Below, one piece after another: positions 35,925 to 49,600 of a DNA stretch of 64,000 nucleotides. This DNA is from Patiria pectinifera (lineage: Eukaryota > Echinodermata > Asteroidea > Valvatida > Asterinidae), in the NCBI GenBank assembly GCA_029964075.1, contig CM057129.1, positions 18,963,430 through 19,027,429 of the forward strand, in the 5' to 3' direction. The position numbers and the translations under genes are program-made. The notes below the pieces were generated by a model. It saw only the letters and a program-made list of their open reading frames with translations. It searched no databases and was not told the DNA's origin. Position 1 is the first letter of the stretch, and each line of letters opens with the position of its first letter.

Positions 35925-36131
35925 CTTACGGCCTTGTAAAGTGAAGACAGTGTGAAGAAATTACAGTTTTAGATGAGGAAAGGAAAACCCCAGAAGTATA
36001 TTCTTAGGATATTAGGAAAACCCACGGAATCAACTAGGGACTGAAAACCCAATCACATATTGGCCCAGGCAGGAATTGAACCTGCGTCACAGCGGTGGAA
36101 GGCGAGGAAAGTACGGCTACGCCAACCTGAC
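35925..36131 (-). repeat. GTTGGCGTAGCCGTA SINE, copy 3
   Basis: Same minus-strand family: GTCAGGTTGGCGTAGCCGTA, B box CGCAGGTTCAATTCCTGCC. Lies past the USP3 3' end. Confidence 0.8.
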
Positions 36132-36227
36132 TCTTTGGGCGTGATCTCTGGCTACATGGCACATGGGTTTATGGCTTCTGACTAGCGTCCCTTGAACAAA
36201 GACACTGACAATTTGAAAGCTTCCAAC

Positions 36228-36306
36228 ACAGGGCTGGATAGCTCAGTAGGTAGAGTGTTGGGAGAGTGTTCCAGGGATTGCAATTTTAAATCCCACACGT
36301 AAATTT
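36228..36306 (+). repeat. tRNA-like SINE head
   Basis: GGGCTGGATAGCTCAGTAGG then TAGAG is a good A box; the B-box site is decayed (ATTTTAAATCCC). Confidence 0.6.
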
Positions 36307-37506
36307 CTTGGCTCATTCTGATATTCACAGATAAAGATTGTCGGACTTGTGTTTGTACGCTAACCGGAAAAGTTGATACAATCTTGTTGTTTTTCTCGGA
36401 ATGTACAACAATCACTAAGCTGAAAGTTCATCAGGTCAGTTGTTAAGCACCCTTCTTTAGATTTTGAGCACTTTTGTTGCTTCAACCAAAAACAAAATGC
36501 ACAAATGACAAATGATGGACTCTACCTTTAACCCTTTGACTTATAGGGAGGCAGAGGACTCTTTGAATAACTTCATAAAACTTGGGAATGTGAGAAACAC
36601 AAACTTAGGCTACACATTTTTTTTTTTCTCAACCAACAAATACTTGCAACTATCTCCTCATGATAACTCACAGCCACAGCACATTCCATATCCATGGTAT
36701 TAGCCAAATAAAATAGAGAAAAAGGTACAATATGGAGGTGCCACCCAAAAAAATATTAAAAACCGAAGAAAAAAAAATTGTGAAAAAAAAAAAATTCAAG
36801 ATAAATGAATGAACTTTTGATTCATTTTGAGTGGTGCCGGAACACGTGTTCCTTGTTTACCTATTTATTTACATTTATCAAGTTTGTTGTTCATTTCGTC
36901 TCCCGCACTATTGTGTTAAAACTATGAGCAAATATGTGCAAGAAAGTACTAACAAAACAAAACAAAAATTGTAAAAAAAAATTCTTTTGTTATCTGTTCA
37001 TTGTTTTTCATTTCTACTTTTTTTTGGAAAGAAATGAAAAACAGAAAAAAAAACACCAGAAGTTAGATTCATTTGAAATTTTGTTTATATTAAATTCTTT
37101 AAATTTCAATTTTGAAATGCTGTTTGGCATTGCAATGATCATGCTTGAAATTCATGTTTTTTGAGTTTTCATTTCATTTTGTTATGATTAATTTTGTTTT
37201 TTTTCCCAGAGAGATATTTGTACAGGGAAAATAATACCATTCGAATTGACAGTGTCACTCTTTTTTGCCTGTATATATTTTGACATGAATGTTTCATATG
37301 TTACAAAGCATTAAAAAAAAAACCACTCTAGAACAAGTAGCTGGTTGTTTAGGTGTTAGAATGATGTTAGTGTAGAAACAAGTAGTAGAATTAGTCCGTT
37401 AGGTGTTAGCAAAGTAGTGTTCATAAGGGAACATTGTAAAAAAATAATAAAAAAAAAAATAACGAAAAGTCGCTGTGAAGCAAGCGACACGGGAAAGACT
37501 GTTGGC

Positions 37507-37536
37507 TCAAAAAAAAAAAAAAAAAAAAAAAAAAAT
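37507..37536. repeat. Poly-A run
   Basis: About 29 consecutive A residues, possibly a retroposon tail or slippage tract. No retrocopy was recognised beside it. Confidence 0.8.
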
Positions 37537-37740
37537 AGCCAGAAAGTTTTCCAGAGCGTATTACTAAAATGACCGAAACAACTAAATGGCTTTTGGGACA
37601 TATAAATCTTTTGAGGGACTTGCGTCTTTTCAAATACTAACAGCAGCTACGGTAGAAGACATGTTTTACTCCATTTTAAATAGTTGGCGTTTTATGATAT
37701 TTACCATTTCATAAAGCACAATGGTGTAACCATATCATTA

Positions 37741-37994
37741 GGGCCCAATTTCACGGCGCTGCTTAGCACACGATGCTCTGCTAACAGAGCCTCCTTCCAT
37801 TTTCATGGAGAACGTAAGCAGTTAGCTTAGCAAAAGGCTCGCTTACCTCACAGGAAATATTTGCTTAAATTTGTGACGTAACAGCAGAAAACCCTCATGC
37901 GCGCGCAATCGTTAGCACATCCATGCCATGAAATAGTTTTAAGATTAGCACAACTTTTCTGCTAACTCTTAAGCAGCGCCATGAAATTGGGCCC
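37741..37994. mobile_element. GGGCCCAATTTCAYGGCGCTGCTTA MITE, 254 bp
   Basis: Left GGGCCCAATTTCACGGCGCT then GCTTA; right TAAGCAGCGCCATGAAATTG then GGCCC is the inverse with one mismatch. Looser relatives with GCTTAGCA/GCTAAC words appear at 16640-16960 and 54300-54480. Confidence 0.88.
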
Positions 37995-38836
37995 TGGTAA
38001 CATACCAAAAACCATAGCTTTTTTATGTTTAATTAACCTTTAGCAGCTTCAATGATTCTGTACTCCATCTGGAGAAATGCTTTCTCCAGAAAAAATGAGT
38101 GAACTATTTTAATCCAGCTGCGGAACGTTTTCTGAAGAAAACATCGAAACCTCCTGTGTTAAGTAGAGAAAATCCAGGTTCACTTCTTACATTTCAATCA
38201 TTTGGGTTATTTTTTATTTTGACATGTTTTTTCTCTTGCAGGAAAGAAAGTAATAAAATTAAATTCTTTTGAAAAAAAAATCAATTGGGTTTTGCATTAA
38301 AATGAAACTTTTCCAGGATAAATTTTGTTGTTGCAATTTTTAGTACAACAGTAAGCTTTTCTTTCATTTTTGTTTTAAGGAACACATATTTAACATTGAT
38401 GAAGCACTTTTAACAAAATACGATTGCATGAGATTGTCTTTACCCTATTCTAAACATCATTATACACATTTACCTAAACCCTTTGCGATGAAATATAATA
38501 TGCAAATTTGCCTTAAAGTAAATTAGGAGCTACTTTGATGTGGCATTGTTGCATTCAAATTAAGGAAATAGTTACTGCGTGGTCGATCGCAAACTGTGTC
38601 TGATGTGCGTGAAATTCAAAATAAAAGTTTGAAAGATTTTTGCGAGTTTTCCTCAGTGACAAAAGGAGTGGAATTACTAGAACCAGTTAGATTCAAGATC
38701 CTGTTTTTTAAGAATTTCCCAAAAATGTTGAGGCAGACCTCACCATAATGCCTAAGCTTTGTGTGTTATATAAATCAATAACACTTCACCCAGTGACCAA
38801 TGTACTCAACATGTATTAGTAAACTGTTGCTCCAAA

Positions 38837-39340
38837 TACAGGATGAGTAAAAAAAACTGAAACCCCAATGTCCGAACCATTTTTTAAGTGAAGTTCAGCA
38901 TGCAGCACTTTCAAAATCTAGGATATGAAAGCCCAATTCATAAGCTTTCTTTTAGTACAAGAATCATTCAAATCACTCATGTACTTTTCAAGTTACAGAG
39001 TTTTAAACACAACCACCGTTTTAAAGTTCTGTCCACGGATCACAAAAAAGGTGTGCGTTCTTTCAGCAAAACGAAAACAATTCACACACATCCTTATGTG
39101 ATTTGTTTTTCGTTTTGCTGGAAGAACTTTTTTTGTGATCCGTGGACAGAACCTTAAAACGGTGGGTGTGTTTAAAACTCCGTAACTTGAAAAGTACATG
39201 AGTAATTTGAATGATTCTTGTACTTAAAGAAAGCTTATAAATTGGGCTTTCATATCCTAGATATTGAAAGTGCTAAATGCAGAACTTCACTAAAACAATG
39301 GTCCCGACATTTGGGTTTCGGTTTTTGGGCTCGCCCTGTA
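38837..39340. mobile_element. 504-bp foldback with ~245-bp arms, TACAGGG ends
   Basis: The arms are inverse almost end to end, meeting near 39090 (AGCAAAACGAAAACAATTC against GATTTGTTTTTCGTTTTGCT). The edges are TACAGG...CCTGTA, consistent with a TA target site as in Tc1/mariner. No coding capacity. Confidence 0.9.
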
Positions 39341-39906
39341 CACAAGCCTTTGCAGTAAATGTATTACGAGTTACAAAATTGAATGAGACGTTGGAATTTT
39401 GGCATTAAGATTCAGGAGTGTACATGTACAAGGACTAAAACCTGTTTTATTCATCCCATTACTGATCTGGGTGATTTTGAGGACAATAAAATTGTTGCCG
39501 ATGGACAAAGTAGAGATGCTTGAAACATGATTATCAATAAAAAAGACAATATTACTGAATAGTCCCTCTTCCATTTCACACATTTGACGTTTTTCGGATT
39601 TGCTCCGATTCATTTATCCCATCTGTGTAATGTTTACCAAAGACAAAATTATGAATATATCTTAAGTTTCCTCTTTTCATGGGACTGTTATTTTCCTCAC
39701 AGAAAAAAAAAATGAGATATTTTATTCTGATTGCAGTTTTCAGCTTTTTTGTAAATGTGGCTAATTGTCACTCAGAAATTGATTTGACCAAAACATTTAG
39801 CCGCCACAACAATGTCACCTTCTTATACATGACATGACTGATAACACATGTACAAGGACTTTGTGTATATTAAATGCGACTTTCAGTAGTTCTGTGACAA
39901 TAGCCT

Positions 39907-39979
39907 GATCCACTAGGCCCCGCCCACTGTCGGCAACTGTGATTGGTCAAAGCATGGGATGGGCGGGGCTTAATGGATC
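39907..39979. repeat. 73-bp palindrome with GC boxes and CCAAT
   Basis: GATCCACTAGGCCCCGCCCA and TGGGCGGGGCTTAATGGATC form 20-nt arms (two mismatches) around ATTGG (inverted CCAAT). Could be a tiny MITE or a regulatory element. Confidence 0.6.
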
Positions 39980-42900
39980 TATTGACTGAACTATGCGTGT
40001 TGACCCCTTTTTTTCTGTTGTTGCTCTACTACATAAATGTGTGTGACTATTTGACGTATTGATGCTTTGTAGTTAAATAGTATTTCTTGTACATGAAACG
40101 GGGGCCACCACAGACTGTAGGCTCGATCTGTGCATACTGATTAAAAAAAGAAACAATTTGATCGAGTACAAGTCAGCTTGTGGTGTATGTTGTTTTATTT
40201 CTTAACAAATTGGTCTTTTCTTCTTCAGGACTTCATATGGTCAAGTAAGCCAGTTTGCTTTTTCAATTAAGCACATGCACATCAAAAAAAATTCACTAGT
40301 GTGTCTGAGACATTTTTGTAAATTTTGGGTCCTAAGTGTTACGTTTTGCCTGTCCGCGTTACCTTGGTACTTTGTAATTTGATTGCCATTCAAGTATCGT
40401 TAAGAATGACTTTAAATTATTTTTTTATTTGTTGGATGGGTAGTTTGCTATTCATAATCACTCTTTAGGACGACTGCATGAAGGACAGCAAATCATAGAT
40501 GTCAGATGTAACAGACAGAAAAAAACCAGAGGACCCCAAATTTATAGAAAGACCCAGGTCTCGCTTCTGAGATAAAAGCCGCAAATAAATGTACAACAAA
40601 TCTATGTGGGATAAACCACATCTGCAATTTGTAACTCCGCGTTGCGTAAAACAGATGGAACAGGAAAACGTAAAAATTTCATTGTGCCTTTCTTTTCATT
40701 AATTGTCTTGGTATTCTGTAATATCTTGCGTGCATTGTTTACACACAAAGGGAAATGAAGTCATGTGTGTGCACTGACACACTGGCTTCTGTTAAACGGA
40801 ATAGATGGGTATGACTTTACTCTCAACTTTATGGAAGCCGCTCAAATCAAATAGCACTTTGTTCAGGTCCAAGATGCAACACTACAACTTAAAAAGTACA
40901 TATCAATTCGGTGCATAAAATATGCTTTTATTCAGTCGTTCACGGAAAATCAAATAACACATCTGTTTATGTTGAGAAAATAAGTTTTAAAAGAGTAAAT
41001 ACATGTGGAAATGACGAATACGAGGAACCCAGTTTTGATAAAACCATAGGCGCTTAAAAAAGAAAACCAAGAAATACCCTCTTTTTGCTAAGAACAAGCA
41101 CATTTGTGCCTAACATTTTTCTAAGCCATGGTATTTGGGCAACACAAAAGAATCTTCCAATAAAACCAAACATCCACGGAACCCTGAAATCCACACCAAC
41201 TGAAGGACTCTGTGCAGAAGTATTCACCCACCTTTCCAATTCCATCCTATACCTCCCTCCCTCCCCAAATGAGTGAAAATGACGCAGGTCACTTATGTGC
41301 AGGGGCGTTTGTCTCAAGCCCAAACACTACCGGTTTGTGCACATCCCAGTTGAAAGTTGGTTACACATACCCAAGCACATCCTTCACCACCAGAGAGGGA
41401 CAGGGCAGGCCATGTTCAAGTCACATGGCTACAAGTCACATGGCTACGGCTGGCAATAGCCCACAAGTCTATGGGAAGTGGCTGCAGCGGCTAGCCGGTG
41501 GCTAGCCTGAGGTAGACACCGGATTCCTAAGTCAATGCGCAATGGGCTTATGAAAAATGCGTTATGTGTCCCATAGGCTTAGGCTGTGTGCGGACATCCC
41601 AGCCAGACGGAATTGTGGGATGATAGCATTGTGTTCCTTTTATCCCTTTTCTAAAGATCTTCTCCTGGGGTGATGTTTTTTTATTGTAAAGATAGTGAGG
41701 TGATGTGTTCTGAAAAGGAACATCACCCCACAAGTAGGGCATGGTAAGAACGGTCGAACCAGTGCAAGGACGTGGTTCTCTCATGAGGGTCAAACAGCGC
41801 CCTCTACTGTTCTTGCATCGTTACAGTACCTTATTGTTGATATCCTCTTTTTGACAATACTCACCAAACTTACCTCCACGTGATGCCTGCTCTCACAGAC
41901 TCTTGCACTAAAGATGCATGACCTTTCACCTTTGAACCTGACCTTGTGATATCAGCCACAAATAGGGGATGGACGACTACCAAAAGTGGACTCCTTTCTG
42001 TTCAACGAGCACTTTTGTAAGCATGTTTCTTGGACTTTTCCTTCACACACTATCCCGACACACTAAGACTTTCTATCAAAATATGGGACATTTGCCGAAT
42101 GAGAACCAGAGTTTAGACATCTCCACCAAAAATTGACACATTTTAGGAAGTCAGTCCGAAGAGTTCGATCAAACAGTCTTTTACAGATAAAAACTTAAAA
42201 TTATTCTAGTAGTTTACAACTGCCAGGACTGGAATTCATTCCTTTCCTTCCAAATTACACTCACACCAGTTACTTTTTTTTCCAGGTAAACTAAATTGGA
42301 GTTTACAAAATTGAGCCAGGAGATAAATTGAACTGTTGGAATAAACACAAAGACACTGAATCATGCTAAACAGTTTTGCATAAACTACCAGACCCTGAGA
42401 CGAAAATTGTCTCATGTACGAAAATGCTTCCTTTTATTTGCTAAACACTTCTCCAGAACTTCTTTCCAGAGCCTTTGACTTCAACATAGCAAATTTAACA
42501 CACGTGAAACAACCAAATGACTTTATCTACTTGACTAATTTTTCTAAAACTTTCAAGCCTGTGGCACACCAAGTGTTGTCCTTATTGATGATCAGTAATC
42601 AAAATGCAGTTGTCTGAGACAAACTTACAAAGATACTTCTAACAACTTGAAAACCTATGTAACAACAGTGACTCTGACTGGGAAAATGCATTATTTACAA
42701 ACACTGTAATGATTTTTTGAAACCTCGAAGGAACTCAACTAGCAAAGACTTTCAAAATAAATGCTTTGGAAATACTATACATGACGGAAGAATATACCGT
42801 TATTATTATTCAGAGGACATTAGAAATGAATGACCAGCTTTCGGTCTTTTAACTGTTTAATGACAAATCGAATGAAAAACTGAGCTTACAAGAAACGACA

Positions 42901-43012
42901 TTTTCGCTTGACAAATGACAAACAAAATTCTACCACACAACACCTTAAAAAAATTACTGCGATAACTTGACACAAAGCAAAGACAACATCCTTCTTCTTT
43001 AGCCCATTAGCC

Positions 43013-43057
43013 ACTGTATTATATTGTATTACATTGTATTACGTTGTATTACATTGT
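43013..43057. repeat. ATTGTATTAC decanucleotide repeat
   Basis: About four tandem copies of ATTGTATTAC with single changes, in the 3' flank of HNRNPM. Confidence 0.8.
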
Positions 43058-43058
43058 G

Positions 43059-43064
43059 TTTATT
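43059..43064 (-). terminator. Candidate HNRNPM polyadenylation signal (AATAAA on minus strand)
   Basis: TTTATT on the plus strand, 570 bp past the stop codon of the HNRNPM-like gene. Functional use is inferred. Confidence 0.3.
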
Positions 43065-43633
43065 TCGTAATGAAACCATAAAATCATAGAGACCTCGGGT
43101 GGTTTCAGGCGCTACGGGAGTAAAAGGCACGGCCGTTTTGGGCGGTACATTGACTAAAAGTTTAAAATTATGATTCACAACACAAATCAGAGACAACTTC
43201 TCCTTTGAACTTGTCAAAATGACAAAATGATATAAATAAACACGACTGCAAATTACTGACCACAGAGAACTAGAAAATGTTATTCAAACATTTTGAGCAA
43301 ATGATCTTACATTAATGAGTTTCCGTGAAATACACATTTTATAAAACACACCAATATGTTGCACCAGACAGAAACAAAATATGCGACCAAGTGACATTGA
43401 TTTAAAAGAGAATTGAGATTCAACCAATATTTTCTAAAATGACGCAAAGAAAAATCATCAGTTTTCTTGTTTTTCTTTTGACGACCAACTGATACCAAAC
43501 TGCGACATTGCATCCAAATAATTTTTTTTTGGATATTCTTATCAAGTAACCATTCTAAAAGCCTTTTATGACCACAATAAAGAAAAAAAAACTTTTGGGA
43601 AAGCAAGACCCGAGCCAGAGTGACGCGACTGTA

Positions 43634-46600
43634 TTAATACCGACCAATGGTTACTCCGATGCGACGACCCTTGATGCTTGCACCGTTCAACAACACTGAT
43701 AAGAAATTAGTCAAGGAAAAATTACGCCATGTACGTAAATAAAATGAGATATATTTACAGGGGACAAAATTAAAATTGAGCAACAAAACATAACAAAAAT
43801 CAGAAAGTCACAAGTTAGTTAGACTAAAACCAAATTCATTTTAATGCCCCTGTCAAAAGTTAACGATAAAGTGACAACAAGCAACAAGTTAAAAACTAGG
43901 GTGACCCCCCCCCCAAAAAAAACCCCTGCAACCCTGAAACATTTGCCTTTTTTCAAAAACGTGATCTGTGAATTTTTACGTTTTGGATATCAGATTAAAG
44001 CTGAGAGTTTTTTCTTTCAAATACTGAAAAAAAAATTCATGCAAACAGCACATTGGGTTGCTGAGAAAATGCCAATTATGTAGAAGAAGTGATTTTTCAT
44101 CCTTTCCAATGGTGCTTCAAACAGTGAAACATGTTACTGTAAGCCCACTGTGCAATTGTTTTTCATTTGTGCAATTTCTTTAATATTTTGACATATTTAT
44201 GATGCTGAAAGGTTAAAAATAGGACCAAAAAGGATGAGATACCTGTTCAGGTGGAAAATAAGAGTTATTTCCATCAAATTCATTTGTACTCTAGTGATAT
44301 TATGCGCCGTGTTGTTTGTAAGGATTAGGACACAATGCGCTGCATTTGTGGTCATGCCATTGGAATGGACCAAAAAAGAGTTGTGTTACCTAATTGCCAT
44401 TTTCTCAGCAACCCAATATCCTGTTTTCATGATGTTTTTCAGTATTTGAAAGAAAAATTCTCAGCTTTAATTTGATATCCAAAACATAACAATTCACAGG
44501 TCACATTTTTGAAACCCCCCCAAATGTTTCAGGGTTGCTTTTTTTTGGGTCGCCCAGTAGACAAAGGAAAACACCTACATGGTTCATAAGATTTGCAAAA
44601 CGACAGCCTTTTTGCAATATTTAAATAGCCAAATTCTTGGGAGGTTTCGTTTTCCAAAAATGGCTTTTCAGCTAAGCAAAAAAAAATGAAGTCTTTTGTT
44701 TCTGAGTGGCTCTCAACTAGTTTAAGACTGAATCTATTAAGTGTAATTAGGCCCAAAAAAAAATATTCGGTCTCTGATCAGACCGAAGTTCCGGAATTGA
44801 TGCGGCGACGTGTTTTTTTTGGGTTTTTTTGTGGCTTTTTGTTTTTTCAAGCTTGCATTGTACAGACAAGGTGGGTACTATTTTGCTTTTTTGTGTCCTC
44901 ATTATACATTGGTGTCCTCCATAATTTGCCTTGGTGCCTTTTATCATTTGCCTTGGTGCAATTTCCCCATTCCTTGGTGCTCCTTGGTACAAAAATTTGA
45001 GGAGGCGCGGCAATAGAGGGCGCTGTTGTAGCTTCCGTGTTAATTTGAAAAAAAAAAAGGTTGACGCGCATGATTAAAATCGACGCGCGCGCTGACCAGA
45101 GACCGAGTATTTTTTTTTGGCCTTATATCTGCTAAGTGTACTTTTTACTCTGCTTGGGTGACCAGATGTTCTGGAGACCATTCAAAGGATACATATAGCC
45201 TGCTGAGCGTGTTGTGGGTTGTGATACTTGACAGTGCCGAAGCCTTTGGATTTCCCATCACTGTCTTTCTTAACGTCTGCATAGTAAACTGGTCCTAGAA
45301 GGAGGGGTGATTAATGGCATATAGGATCACTTTTGCAAACACCCAAAACTGAAACTACCAAAAATATTATGAAATAGCCCATTTCATTGTTATTCATAAA
45401 TACCTAAGACAGTTTACGCATTCCTATTGGTTGAGAGCCTGTCACGTGGCTCGTCTTAAACGGATGATAAAGACATGGCTGGCTGGTCTTAAACACTTTT
45501 CCAGTGTCACGTGAAATTTGGACTCCATGAAATCCGGTGCCTTTTAACGTTTCATTGGTTGAACGTTCACATTCCTTACGTATTCTACCAGTGAATCAGT
45601 ATTTCTTGGTCCGAAATTCACACTACACCAGCCCAGCTGCGTTTTGCGCGACATCGCGCGCACGCCAATGTCCTTATAAGGTAAAGAGTTGTGGAGGGGC
45701 ATTCCATATTATAGTCAGAGGGATGTTTCGTAAAACATGAAGTAAAATTGTTGAACAAAATGGTTGGTAACGTCTAGTTTTTGACTTGTTTTGATTTTTG
45801 GACGGAAAAGTTTTTTTTTTTAACCAAAAAGGTATTTATGAATGGGAATAAATATGTGTTCGGTCGGTATTAAACACTCTGTTTAAGACCGGTGGGAGTC
45901 TGAAAGGGTGATAATTACCCGTCCAGACTCCCATCGGTCTTAAACAGAGTGTTATAATACCTCCCGAACACACATTTATTCTCTTAGTAAATAATAGGAT
46001 CAAACATCCTGTGAAATCGTTGAGTCTGGTATGCTCTTACTCTCAACAAAAGAGGAATTTTGTATCAGCACTAACGATGGTTAGGACCCAACCATCACTG
46101 AGAGTAAACAGTTTTCTCAAATACTACATCTGTTAAACGGCCATGAGCCAGCTGTTGACTTCATGTGTACGCTTGGGTATGCTAGCTCTATGTATCTTTT
46201 TCTGTCCCATGACAGAGCCTGCTCTTGGGCACTCCCTGTGACATATGGGTTCTACACACAATAGATTCAGTGAGCTGCACTTTGAGGGTTGAAAATGAAC
46301 ATTGTTTTTTCCTGTTTTTTTCTAGCACTGATGGACACAAAACGCTGGACATCTCAGGGGAACGATGTTTGCTATAAATTAATAGCCTTTAAATCGGTCT
46401 ATTTCATGAAACTACGAGAATTGCAAATGATCCTATATGCCTTGAAATTGTAGTCAAGGTCCATTTTAAGTTAATCACAATCCATCACATGTCCATCACA
46501 AGTCCATTACAAGTCCATCACAAGTCAAGTCACGAGTCCATCACAAGTCAAGTCACGAGTCCATCACAAGTCAAATCACAAGTCAAATCACAAGTCAAAT

Positions 46601-49600
46601 CACAAGTCAAATCACAATCCATCACATGTCAAATCACATGTCCACTACAATTCCATTACAAGTCCATCACAAGCCAATCACAAGCCAATCACCAGTCACA
46701 AGTAACAGGTGATGAACAATGACCAAGGAATGCCTTCGTCACCGTTCATTTGAACAGCCTGTGACTTGACTTGGGACCGAGTGGCCTGTGTATGACTTGT
46801 GATGGACTTAAGGGGACTGATAAGGATTTGCCAATAATTGAGGTTGGCGAGTCTGTAAATGAAATATGGTAACTTGCGAGAGCACATCATGTTGTTATAT
46901 CAAGGAACTTGATCAATAAACTTCACTTGTTCAAAGCTGTTCACAAGACATACATGTAGCTCAAAAGTTCATACATGTATATGACCACATAATGGACTTG
47001 GCCAAATAACAGGGGTGTGAGTGACCACTGATAAAAAAATAGCTGAAAACAGCTGGAAAAAAGTGTAAAAAACTTGAACTTAGGAAATCTCTTATACTTT
47101 TGTACGCAGCAAGTGAAGGAAACAGCTGAAAAAAGCTGAAATCCAACACACAAAAAAGCTGAAATCAGCTTTAAAGCTGAGATTTCACACCCCTGAAATA
47201 AATCACCTCACGTACCTAGACACACTGAGTGTCGTTCTTCACGAAGACTTTTTAGAAAAAAAATTATCTTTCTGTTTTACTTTTACACACTGATACAAAA
47301 GACCCTATGAATTTAAAAATGAATGGTTCTTACCAATTTTCTTGAAGCAATCTTTGAGATCCTCCCAACTGACTTCAGGAGAAAGCTGGGAAAAAACCCC
47401 AATAATTGCAAAGAAATTAGAAAGAAAAGAAAGCACTTCCACCAAATTTCACAACTCATATCCAAGATTAAACGTGCCTCCCAGCACTTCATTAAAACAA
47501 CATTTCTCTGAGTTTCACCTGATATTTTCCAAAATTCCATGAGAAATATTTTTTACTTAAACAAGGTTGCTGGGAAGTCAAGAGGTGGTTGCAGCAAAGC
47601 AACTAAGATACTGATAATATTTGCACTGTATAAACACTAAAAAGCCACCATAGCCAGTCAGTCAATGGATACGCCTTGGACACACATAGCACAATACTCA
47701 CATATGTCAAACTGGCAAAAAACCTGTCCCTTCTGGGTAAATATCAAATTCCCTGAGTTTTTTGCCAGATTTTTTTTTTTGGGGGGGGGAGGTATTTTTC
47801 CCAAATTTTCTGAGTCTTCCCGGACTACTTTTCAAGGTTTTCCCTGAATTTTCCAGAGTGGCTGGGAACCCAGGAGTTGTTAGGTCAAGAAAAGTTGTCG
47901 GTCTCTGGTCAGACCAAAGTTCCGTAATTGATGTGGTGACGCATTTTTTTTTTTTTTAGCTTTTTTTTTCAAGCTTGGATTGTACAGACAAGGTGGGTAC
48001 TATTTTTTGCTTTTTTTGTGTCCTCATATACATTGGTGTCCTCCATCATTTGCCTTTGTGCAATTTCCCCATTCCTTGGTACAAAAATTTGAGGAGGCGC
48101 AGAAATAGAGGGCGCTGTTGTAGCTACCGTGGACAATTTGAAGAAAAAAAAGGTTGACGTGCATGATTCAAATCGACGCGCACGCTGACCCAAGACCAAC
48201 TATTTTTTTTTTTTGGCCTTATGATTAAGCCTTTAAAGGGTCCATGAAATGAATTTTTCTTAGGGAAACATTCTGTGATACTTTCTACTCCCCTTAAATT
48301 TATGAAAACTACTTGACATCTCTTTTTGGTTAATTTGATTGAAAAGTGCACTTCTTTAAACATTCACAATTTCCCATGCTTTTCCGGACAACTGAGGGAG
48401 CTGTTGCTGTGTTGTCATTTCAGGAAAGGCACTGTTCAGCCACGGCTCCGTTTAGGGGTTTTTCTGTTCAAATTGTGAACCCAGAAAACTGCTCTCTGAA
48501 AACGTTTTCTGACAAAAGCTTGCTCATTGGCTTACCTGCCATATACTGGCACTACAACGAATCACCAAGGAAAAGAAAATTCACGACAGCAAAATATCCC
48601 AAATTCTGGCAACCTTTGGTGCTGAAACAGCTGTAACATAGATGTTTCTGCCTGAAATGACATTACCGTAATTTCCTGCGGATAAGACGCATCTTATCTG
48701 ACTTTCTAGACCACAAAAACATCGCTGCGCCTTATCTACAGGTGCGCCTTATCTGGTGTCGCTTGAGTTCAAAGTGACGGTCTTTGTGAATTGTGTGAAG
48801 AATTCTTTCAATGCCGCAATCAATAATGCGGTCAACCAAGGCTCAACTCTCCAGACATTGTGACCGTATTTTCATTCCAACAATGCCGCGATGTGTTGAT
48901 CCCCCATGATCGTGCTTTCATTCCAACAATGCCGAAATGCGTTGATCCCCCTTAGTGATCGTGCTTTCGTTCCAACAATGCCGTCATAATTACCTTGGCC
49001 GTCGTGCCCTTTTTGCAAAAACATGCATCAGCCTATTAAAACCACTACAATCCTTGATTCCAGTTGTTTTTCCACACATTGACAATGCATTTCGATGCCC
49101 ATGCCAGCCCGATCAGTTGTCTTAATATCTCGCTGAATCAATCACACGCGCGCAGTACGGCCGTGGCCGGCCGGCCAAACACCGTCGATTCCCCACTGTA
49201 CGATGTACACACACGTACGTACGTACGTACACTGCACTGACAACTGAATCTCCAGTTCCTGTATGTGCCGATACTTCAAGAAGCGACACCCCCGCCGCAA
49301 AAATATATGTCTGTATTCGTACACACACATACCAGCAGGAGTAAGTACGGCAGATCTTACGTGCAGTCAACCGACCTTCTTTTTCCCAGTGCTTGCATGC
49401 GCGGTACAGAACGCATTGATGTTCGTGTGCGAGGCAAACGAGCTTGGGGCATAGTCAAAACACGCGTGCACATGGCGTTCCGAATTCCGATTGTCAAAAG
49501 CGGACATTGTAAATGGCGATCGTGTATTAATTATGGGCCTGATTCCCTGAGAGAACAAAATGAACTTTTAATCTACATTAAGAACATGCAGGTAGGTTAT

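Larger units (their letters stand above)
35190..43633. other. Intergenic/3' UTR region between convergent USP3 and HNRNPM
   Basis: No conserved coding exon was recognised on either strand. It contains the USP3 poly(A) candidate, SINE-like copies (35925-36131, 36228-36306), a poly-A run (37507-37536), two inverted-repeat elements (37741-37994, 38837-39340), a 73-bp GC-box palindrome (39907-39979) and a decanucleotide repeat (43013-43057). The remainder is AT-rich with nothing recognisable. Confidence 0.6.

Noticed and set aside
37507-37536. Processed pseudogene ending in poly-A
   Set aside because: No recognisable coding remnant or target duplication next to the A run.
45160-45192. Early stop of HNRNPM after ...QQAICIL
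   Set aside because: A GTATCC donor at 45192 joins to 43695-43634, which supplies the missing LLNGASIKGRRIGV end of RRM3, so the gene is not truncated.
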